From assembly GCA_036269915.1 (NCBI GenBank), contig DATBDM010000212.1:1-22096 (forward strand): DNA of 22,096 nucleotides. Reading direction: 5' to 3'. A program made the position numbers and the translations under genes. The notes under the pieces are model-generated. The model was not told the DNA's origin. It did no database searches and was given only the letters and a program-made list of their open reading frames with translations. Shown piece after piece: positions 7,583 through 12,169 of this stretch (position 1 is the first letter of the stretch; each line of letters starts with the position of its first letter). This DNA comes from DATBDM01 sp036269915 (GTDB lineage: Bacteria; Actinomycetota; Thermoleophilia; Solirubrobacterales; Solirubrobacteraceae).

Positions 7583-9271
7583 TCACAGTATCCCGTGCGA
7601 GCGCCGTGCCCGAGGCAGCAGGACGGCGACGGCGCTCGCCAGCAGGGCTCCGCCGAGCAGGCCCGGGGCGCTGGAGCCGGGCCCGACGACGCGCTCCGTG
7701 AGCGCCGCGGTCGCGCCGGCCAGGGCGCCGGCCCAGACGGCGGCCGCGAGCACGTCGGCGATCAGCGAGCGGCCGCGGACGAGCCAGGGCAGCACGAGCG
7801 CGCCGAGCGCCCAGAGCACGACCAGCAGCGCGGCCCCCGAGGTCACGAGCGGCCAGGCGGCGTCCTGGAGCGCGCGGCCGGCGGTGCGATCCCAGCTCGG
7901 CTCGGGCTGCGACGTGCCGAGCACCAGCGCCTGCGCCAGCGCCGGCTCGGCGAGCAGCGCCCACACCGCGCCGGCCGCTCCGAGCCCCGCGCGCGTGCGC
8001 GCCCGCGTGGCGCGCCCAGCGAGGGCGGGGTAGGCGCCGGCCAGCCCGGCGAGCCCCAGCACGGGAGCGGCAGCGGGGAGGGTCCAGGCCGTGGGTGCGC
8101 GCCGCGCCAGCAGCACGGACGCGACGGCGGCGAGCGCCGCCAGCGCCGCGACGCCCGGTCGCTCGACGGCGAGCACCGCGACCGCGGCGACCGCGGCGAC
8201 CGCCCAGCCGGCGCGAGGGAGCACCAGCACCGCGGCGGCAACCCCGGCGGCGGCGGGGAGCGGATCGACCGGCGGTGGGTGGAGGCTCGCGGCGACGGCG
8301 GCCGCGAGACCGCCCGCCGCGAGCGCCCCCAGGGGGCGGGCGACCCAGCCCGGCAGCAGCGCGCCGCCGCGGCGCTCGAGCGGCAGTGGCGCGATCGTCC
8401 CGCCCTCGTCGGAGACGTCGAGCAGCGCGTCCTCGAAGGCGTCCTCGAGGTCCTCGAGCTCGCCGCGCTCCTCCGGGTCGGGCGCCAGGGCGCGGTCGAT
8501 CGCGGTGCACAGGCCCTTCGGCAGGTCCGAGCGCTTCCCGGCGAGCGGCGGCAGCGCGGTCCCGACGCGGCGGGCCGTCGCCGCGGGGCTCTGCGCCCGC
8601 ACGGGGTTGACGCCGGCGAGCGCCTCGTAGAGCACGAGCGCCAGCGCGTAGAGGTCGCAGCGGTCGTCGACACGCTCTCCCGCCGCCTGCTCGGGGGCCA
8701 TGTAGGCAAGCGTCCCGACGACGTCGCCGGTCATGGTCAGCGGCTCGTCGCCCGCCAGGTGCGCGACGCCGAAGTCGGTGAGCTTCGCCGCGGCGCGGCC
8801 CTCGTCGGGCACCTCAGGGACGATCACGTTCTGGGGCTTGACGTCGCGGTGGATGACGCCGCGGTCGTGCGCGTGGGCGAGCGCGGCGGCCAGCGTGAGG
8901 CCGATCCGCAGCACGTCGCGGTCCGAGAGCGCACCCTCGCGCTGGAGCTTGTCGAGCGTCGCGCCCTCGACGAGCTCGGAGATCAGGTAGCGCGCCTCGC
9001 CGTCCTCGCCGGCGTCGAACACCGAGACGATCCCCGGATGGTCGAGGCGCGCGGCGGCGAGCGCCTCCCGGCGACCGCGCTCGTCGAGCCCGCCGGCGGC
9101 CCCCGCGGGGATGACCTTGACCGCGACGACCCGCCCGAGCCGCTCGTCACGCGCTGCGAAGACCGTCCCGAACCCGCCCGATCCGAGCCGCTGCCCGAGC
9201 CGATAGCGGCCCAGGACGAGCGTGCCGCCGTCCTGGAGCCCTGCGCCGGGCAGCTCCGCGGTCGGGTCCAC
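7583..9271 (-). CDS. Ser/Thr protein kinase with C-terminal polytopic membrane domain
   Basis: Hanks-type kinase at the head of the signalling cluster. I use the GTG at 9271, preceded by CCGAGG; the frame stays open upstream but there it runs antisense to the neighbouring gene. The 562-aa protein has a kinase domain about 22-285: glycine loop GSGGFGTV at 30-37, K52, HRDVKPQN at 141-148, DFG at 166-168 and APEQ at 192-195. It ends in an acidic stretch (270-290). Residues about 310-555 form roughly six to eight Ala/Leu/Val-rich membrane segments with no PASTA or other sensor domain that I recognise. Mycobacteria have single-pass PknA and PknB in this cluster; here the second kinase sits at the opposite end of the cluster and is multi-pass. 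All catalytic residues appear intact. The sensing role of the membrane part is unknown. Confidence 0.9.
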   Translation of the reverse strand: MDPTAELPGAGLQDGGTLVLGRYRLGQRLGSGGFGTVFAARDERLGRVVAVKVIPAGAAGGLDERGRREALAAARLDHPGIVSVFDAGEDGEARYLISELVEGATLDKLQREGALSDRDVLRIGLTLAAALAHAHDRGVIHRDVKPQNVIVPEVPDEGRAAAKLTDFGVAHLAGDEPLTMTGDVVGTLAYMAPEQAAGERVDDRCDLYALALVLYEALAGVNPVRAQSPAATARRVGTALPPLAGKRSDLPKGLCTAIDRALAPDPEERGELEDLEDAFEDALLDVSDEGGTIAPLPLERRGGALLPGWVARPLGALAAGGLAAAVAASLHPPPVDPLPAAAGVAAAVLVLPRAGWAVAAVAAVAVLAVERPGVAALAALAAVASVLLARRAPTAWTLPAAAPVLGLAGLAGAYPALAGRATRARTRAGLGAAGAVWALLAEPALAQALVLGTSQPEPSWDRTAGRALQDAAWPLVTSGAALLVVLWALGALVLPWLVRGRSLIADVLAAAVWAGALAGATAALTERVVGPGSSAPGLLGGALLASAVAVLLPRARRSHGIL

Positions 9272-9391
9272 GGACCTCGGTTCGACGCGCGGGTGAGGAT
9301 CCCTGCGGGTGGAGCGTCTACTAGTCTCCCCGCGTCCCTCGTTCCGGCCGGAGCGCGGGTCATACTCCGAACTTCCTCCAACGAGAGCCAC
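9272..9391. promoter_or_regulatory. Divergent promoter region, kinase operon (-) / CARDB protein (+)
   Basis: A 120-base gap between two divergently transcribed genes, so it must hold the promoter of the eight-gene minus-strand operon and that of the plus-strand gene. It contains AT-richer islands: CTACTAGTCT at 9318-9327 (TAGTAG or TAGACG as a possible minus-strand -10) and CATACT at 9361-9366 (possible plus-strand -10, about 25 bases before the GTG). No convincing -35 elements are visible. Box assignments are inference. Confidence 0.45.
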
Positions 9392-10501
9392 GTGTCCTCC
9401 TTCTTCGACGAGGACGACGAGCCCCGTCGGCAGCCACGCGTCGCGCGCGGCCGCTCCGGTGGGGGCGTCGCCGACCAGCAGACGCTGATGACCCGCCGGA
9501 TCGTGGCGGGCGTCGTTGCCGTGCTGTTCCTCGTCCTGCTCGCGATCGTCGTCAACTCGTGCCGGAACTCGCAGCACGAGAGCGCGCTCAAGGACTACAA
9601 CCGCGAGGTCTCGACGATCGCGAACGACTCGGCTCAGCAGGTCGGCTCCCAGTTCTTCCAGCTGCTCGGCCAGCAGTCCGGCCAGCAGCCGCAGGACCTG
9701 CAGTCGGCGATCTCGAGCTTCCGCGTCCAGGCCGAGCAGCAGCGCAAGCAGGCCGCCGGGCTGAGCGTGCCGAGCGACATGAAGGGTGCGCAGCAGAACC
9801 TGCTGATCGCGCTCGAGATGCGCCGCGACGGGCTCGACTACATCGCCTCGCGGATCCGCTCCGCGCTCGGCGACTCGGGCGACGTCGCCGACCAGGCGAT
9901 CAACCAGATCGCCGGCCAGATGCAGGTCTTCCTCGCCTCGGACGTGATCTACGCCTCGCGCGTCGTGCCCTTCATCCACAACGCGCTGAACTCCAACGAG
10001 ATCGGCGGCCAGACCGTCGCCAGCTCGCGCTTCATGCCCAACCAGGCCTGGCTGCAGCCCGACACGGTCGCGAGCGCGCTCAACCAGCAGCTCACGAGCG
10101 GCGGCGGCAACGCCGGCGGCCAGCCCACCGGCCCCGGCCTGCACGGCACCGGCCTGCAGTCGACGGCCTACAACGGCGTGACGCTGCAGCCCGGCACCTC
10201 GAACCGGTTGACCTACGCGCCGGGCCAGGACTTCGTCGTCACGTTCGCCAACCAGGGCGAGAACGACGAGTTCGACATCAAGGTGACCGTCCGCATCTCC
10301 TCGGGGGCGCAGCAGACCACGCTCACGACGACCGTGCCGAAGGTGGCCCAGGGCGCGACGGCCGAGGCCCGCCTGCCGCTCAACAAGCAGCCGCCGCTGG
10401 ACAGCGTCGCCACGATCCAGGTCCAGGTCGCACCGGTTCCGGGCGAGAAGAAGACCGACAACAACCGGTCGGAGTACAACGTGCTCTTCAGCCGCGGCTA
10501 G
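9392..10501 (+). CDS. Membrane-anchored protein with C-terminal CARDB-like domain
   Basis: I do not recognise a named family for the whole protein. Reading from the GTG at 9392 gives 369 residues: a charged cytoplasmic N-terminus (1-33), one membrane helix (about 36-55, ending LAIVVNSC), a long helical, Gln-rich outer region (about 60-235, e.g. QFFQLLGQQSGQQPQDLQ), a Gly/Pro hinge (236-255) and a beta-rich domain (about 262-366). That last domain looks like a CARDB adhesion-type fold: PGQDFVVTFANQGENDEFDI in the middle and PVPGEKKTDNNRSEYNVLF at the end. The cysteine after the helix lacks a good lipobox (VNSC), so a signal anchor is more likely than a lipoprotein. An internal ATG at 9488 would remove the N-terminal tail but keep the helix. 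It shares a divergent promoter region with the kinase operon, so a wall or envelope role is plausible but unproven. Confidence 0.85.
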   Translation: MSSFFDEDDEPRRQPRVARGRSGGGVADQQTLMTRRIVAGVVAVLFLVLLAIVVNSCRNSQHESALKDYNREVSTIANDSAQQVGSQFFQLLGQQSGQQPQDLQSAISSFRVQAEQQRKQAAGLSVPSDMKGAQQNLLIALEMRRDGLDYIASRIRSALGDSGDVADQAINQIAGQMQVFLASDVIYASRVVPFIHNALNSNEIGGQTVASSRFMPNQAWLQPDTVASALNQQLTSGGGNAGGQPTGPGLHGTGLQSTAYNGVTLQPGTSNRLTYAPGQDFVVTFANQGENDEFDIKVTVRISSGAQQTTLTTTVPKVAQGATAEARLPLNKQPPLDSVATIQVQVAPVPGEKKTDNNRSEYNVLFSRG

Positions 10502-10508
10502 CGCCGCG
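10493..10508 (+). terminator. Small hairpin over the stop codon, weak terminator candidate
   Basis: CGCGGC-TAGC-GCCGCG forms a six-base-pair GC stem with a four-base loop that contains the TAG stop of the CARDB gene. There is no T-run after it, so termination is doubtful; it may simply insulate or pause before the next gene. Confidence 0.25.
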
Positions 10509-10513
10509 ACTCG

Positions 10514-10519
10514 TAGACT
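10514..10519 (+). promoter_or_regulatory. -10-like TAGACT ahead of DUF4446 gene
   Basis: TAGACT ends 10 bases before the GTG at 10530, inside the 28-base gap after the previous stop. With a usual -10 to start distance, transcription would begin almost at the start codon, and no Shine-Dalgarno sequence is visible. This suggests a leaderless or nearly leaderless mRNA. No clear -35 is seen. Confidence 0.4.
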
Positions 10520-10529
10520 CTGATCGCTC

Positions 10530-11051
10530 GTGAACGACCTGACGGATCCCGCGGGCCTCGTGGCCCTCGGCGCCGCGGCGGTCGCCGTCGTCGCGCTGCT
10601 GCTCGCGTTCGTGCTGCTCTTCCGCCTGCGCCGTCTGCGCGCGGCGCAGACCGCGGTGCTCGGGCCCGCAGGCCGCGAGGACCTCGTCAGCCACGCCGCC
10701 GGGCTGCACCAGGCGTTCGACGCGCTGCACGATCGCGTGGAGGAGGTCGCGGCCCGGCTCGAGGAGCGGATGGGCGCCGCCGAGGGCCGCCTCGACGGGG
10801 CGATCGCCTACCGCGCGCTCGTCCGCTACGACGCCTACGGCGAGCTGTCGGGCCGGCAGTCGAGCTCGCTGGCGCTGCTCGACGCGGCGGGCGACGGCGT
10901 CGTGCTCTCGTGCATCACCCATCGCGACACTGCCCGGCTGTACACGAAGGCGGTCCGCGCGGGGCACGGCGAGCACGAGCTCTCGCCCGAGGAGGACGAG
11001 GCGATCCGCCTCGCGCTCGCGGGTGAGACGCAGTCGGCGACGCTCGACTGA
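10530..11051 (+). CDS. DUF4446 family membrane protein
   Basis: Function unknown. The 173-aa product has one N-terminal membrane helix (about 9-31) followed by Arg-rich FRLRRLR, a coiled-coil-like segment (about 50-92, LHQAFDALHDRVEEVAARLE), and a conserved C-terminal domain beginning RALVRYDAYGELSGRQSSSL (96-115) and continuing through LLDAAGDGVVLSCITHRDTA and LSPEEDEAI. That block is typical of the DUF4446 family found in actinobacteria and firmicutes near the origin. Start GTG at 10530 is the only one that keeps the whole membrane helix. It follows the CARDB gene by 28 bases on the same strand and precedes the HNH gene by 43 bases; each may have its own promoter. Confidence 0.88.
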   Translation: MNDLTDPAGLVALGAAAVAVVALLLAFVLLFRLRRLRAAQTAVLGPAGREDLVSHAAGLHQAFDALHDRVEEVAARLEERMGAAEGRLDGAIAYRALVRYDAYGELSGRQSSSLALLDAAGDGVVLSCITHRDTARLYTKAVRAGHGEHELSPEEDEAIRLALAGETQSATLD

Positions 11052-11078
11052 GCGGCACTCGCCCGCCGAGCCGATAGC

Positions 11079-11084
11079 TACACT
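11079..11084 (+). promoter_or_regulatory. -10-like TACACT ahead of HNH gene
   Basis: TACACT within GATAGCTACACTTT, an AT-rich island, ends 10 bases before the ATG at 11095, exactly the spacing seen for TAGACT before the DUF4446 gene. There is no Shine-Dalgarno sequence between it and the ATG, so a leaderless transcript is plausible. The -35 is not obvious. Confidence 0.5.
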
Positions 11085-11094
11085 TTCGCGGGCC

Positions 11095-11700
11095 ATGGGC
11101 TCCAGCGCAGTAGCGCCACCACTGGGGTCCGTGCCGCTCCCCGATCACCAGCGGCACGGACGAGTATCCGACGGCTCGGGCCGTTGGAGTGGTGGTCGCG
11201 TGCTGGTCCTCAACGCCACGTTCGAGCCGATCAACGTGTGCACGGTCCGGCGCGCCACGGTTCTGCTGCTCAAGGCGAAGGCCGAGGTGCTCGAGGAGGG
11301 CGCCTCCGACCTGCACTGGGCGCGCGGCTCGCTCCCCCGGCCGGTCGTCATACGACTGGTGACCTACGTCCGCGTCCCGCGCGACCCGCACCGGCGCAAG
11401 ATCACGCGCCGCGCCGTCTTCGCCCGCGACGGCTGGGAGTGCCAGTACTGCGGCGCCCGGACCGCGCTGACCGTCGACCACGTGATCCCGCGCTCCAAGG
11501 GCGGCGGATCGGACTGGGAGAACATCGTCGCCTCCTGCGCGCCCTGCAACCGCCGCAAGGCCGACCGCCTCCCGCACCAGATCAACATGCACCCGCGGGT
11601 CAAGCCGCGCACGCCGGGCGCGCACATCTTCATCCAGCTCGCGTCGCCGACCATCCCGGCGACGTGGCGGCAGTATCTGGCGCTGCCAGAAGCTGCCTGA
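11095..11700 (+). CDS. HNH endonuclease family protein
   Basis: The 201-aa product from ATG 11095 contains the widespread bacterial HNH-nuclease family. Residues 36-69 (VLVLNATFEPINVCTVRRAT and on to the KAEVLE motif) are its typical N-terminal domain; residues 105-160 are the zinc-bound HNH fold: CQYCG (C116, C119), DHVIPRSKGGG (D128, H129), W141-N143 and CAPCNRRKADR (C148, C151, N152). The two CxxC pairs bind zinc; H129, N143 and N152 are the HNH residues. A Pro/Gly/Ser-rich leader (1-33) precedes the family core, so a later start is possible, but the TACACT promoter favours 11095. Chromosomal members of this family are common and usually not in restriction systems; the cellular substrate is unknown. 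It is the last plus-strand gene before the convergent gap with gyrA. Confidence 0.9.
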   Translation: MGSSAVAPPLGSVPLPDHQRHGRVSDGSGRWSGGRVLVLNATFEPINVCTVRRATVLLLKAKAEVLEEGASDLHWARGSLPRPVVIRLVTYVRVPRDPHRRKITRRAVFARDGWECQYCGARTALTVDHVIPRSKGGGSDWENIVASCAPCNRRKADRLPHQINMHPRVKPRTPGAHIFIQLASPTIPATWRQYLALPEAA

Positions 11701-11892
11701 GCGTCTCCCGGTCGCCTCGTCCGCCGGCTCAGGGGCTCTGCTCGAGGTTGCCGCACGACCGTGCCCCCACGCGCCCGAAGGAGAGGTCGCGGCCGGCGCG
11801 ACAGCGTCGGTCGAGTGGTGGTGCGGAAGGGTGGCGGCGAGCGGAGCAGCCCCGGCTGGGCGTGCGAAAACCGAACTGCCACGCCGAAACGT

Positions 11893-12121
11893 GCAAAGGC
11901 CCCGGGTCGACTACCCGGGGCCTTCGCGATGGTTCACTGGACTTCTTGCCGCCGGCGGACTCTCTGAACGGCCGGGGGGACGAGCTCCGGCACCACAGGC
12001 GACGGTACCTCGGTGTGGATTCCGCTTCCAACGGGTCCAGCACCGTTTGGGCTAGCGGCCGGGTACCTCCAGGGTCCCGGTAAGACTGTCACTCAGTTTG
12101 GACCACCTCCCTTCTCTGGTG
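11893..12121 (-). ncRNA. Candidate structured non-coding RNA, minus strand, unknown class
   Basis: Seen: on the minus strand a possible promoter (TTCGAT at 12156-12151, 17-base spacer, TACTCT at 12133-12128) is followed by about 225 bases full of potential helices and ended by a perfect 12-bp hairpin plus TTT (11924-11896). Inside are GGTCC...GGACC enclosing ACTG-AGTGA-CAGT (about 12105-12071), CCGGG...CCCGG (about 12080-12059), a long interrupted hairpin at 12045-12011 (CGGTG, TGGA, CCG against CGG, TCCA, CACCG) and two GAGGTACC copies that can pair with each other (12004-12009 and 12062-12067 on plus coordinates). It does not match the hallmarks I know for tmRNA, RNase P RNA, SRP RNA, tRNA or 5S. 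A 3' UTR of gyrA is an alternative. Exact ends are uncertain. Confidence 0.4.
11896..11924 (-). terminator. Strong intrinsic terminator hairpin
   Basis: A perfect 12-bp stem (AAGGCCCCGGGT paired with ACCCGGGGCCTT) with a five-base loop. On the minus strand it is followed by TTTGCACGTTT, the better T-tail, so it best ends minus-strand transcription from the candidate RNA or gyrA read-through. Being symmetric, it could also stop plus-strand transcripts from the HNH gene, although the plus-side tail (TTCGCGATGG) is poor. Confidence 0.75.
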
Positions 12122-12138
12122 CGCAGAAGAGTAGCGAA

Positions 12139-12166
12139 CTCCGAGGCGGAATCGAACGCCCCGGAG
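12139..12166 (-). terminator. Hairpin directly after gyrA stop
   Basis: CTCCG-a-GGCG, eight-base loop, CGCC-c-CGGAG: nine pairs interrupted by one A/C mismatch, beginning four bases past the gyrA TAG. The following minus-strand sequence (TTCGCTACTCTTCT) is T-richer than the surroundings but not a clean run. It is a plausible gyrA terminator or attenuator; it overlaps the possible -35 of the candidate RNA. Confidence 0.5.
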
Positions 12167-12169
12167 CGC

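Larger units (their letters stand above)
11701..12169. other. 469-base convergent intergenic region between HNH gene and gyrA
   Basis: No convincing protein gene lies here: short open frames on both strands have no homology I recognise and no ribosome-binding site. The left part (11701-11890) shows only a weak inverted repeat (GGCGTG at 11859-11864 with CACGCC at 11880-11885). The right part (about 11893-12135) is densely structured and is annotated separately as a candidate RNA with a terminator. The final 30 bases carry a hairpin just after the gyrA stop. Confidence 0.7.

Noticed and set aside
7403..9391. In-frame upstream extension of the CARDB protein
   Set aside because: Low-complexity shadow of fhaA and the kinase; real protein begins at the GTG at 9392.
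9272..10144. In-frame upstream extension of the membrane kinase
   Set aside because: Runs antisense through the CARDB gene; kinase homology begins near residue 22 after the GTG at 9271.
11819..11856. GGAAGGG...GAGCAGCC resembling the SRP RNA tip
   Set aside because: Spacing between the two motifs is wrong and no closing helix is present.
12020..12036. Anticodon-like loop CTTCCAA (would be Gly-TCC) on the plus strand
   Set aside because: Stem has only three good pairs plus one G-T, and no T arm or acceptor stem follows; belongs to the interrupted hairpin.
11729..12043. 104-residue minus-strand frame in the gyrA/HNH gap
   Set aside because: Arg/Ser/Pro-rich, no recognisable family, no ribosome site, and it passes through the strong terminator hairpin.
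12144..12166. tRNA-like T-arm (GTTCGATTC) on the minus strand after gyrA
   Set aside because: The flanking T-stem has two mismatches and no anticodon or D arm is in range; it is the loop of the post-gyrA hairpin.
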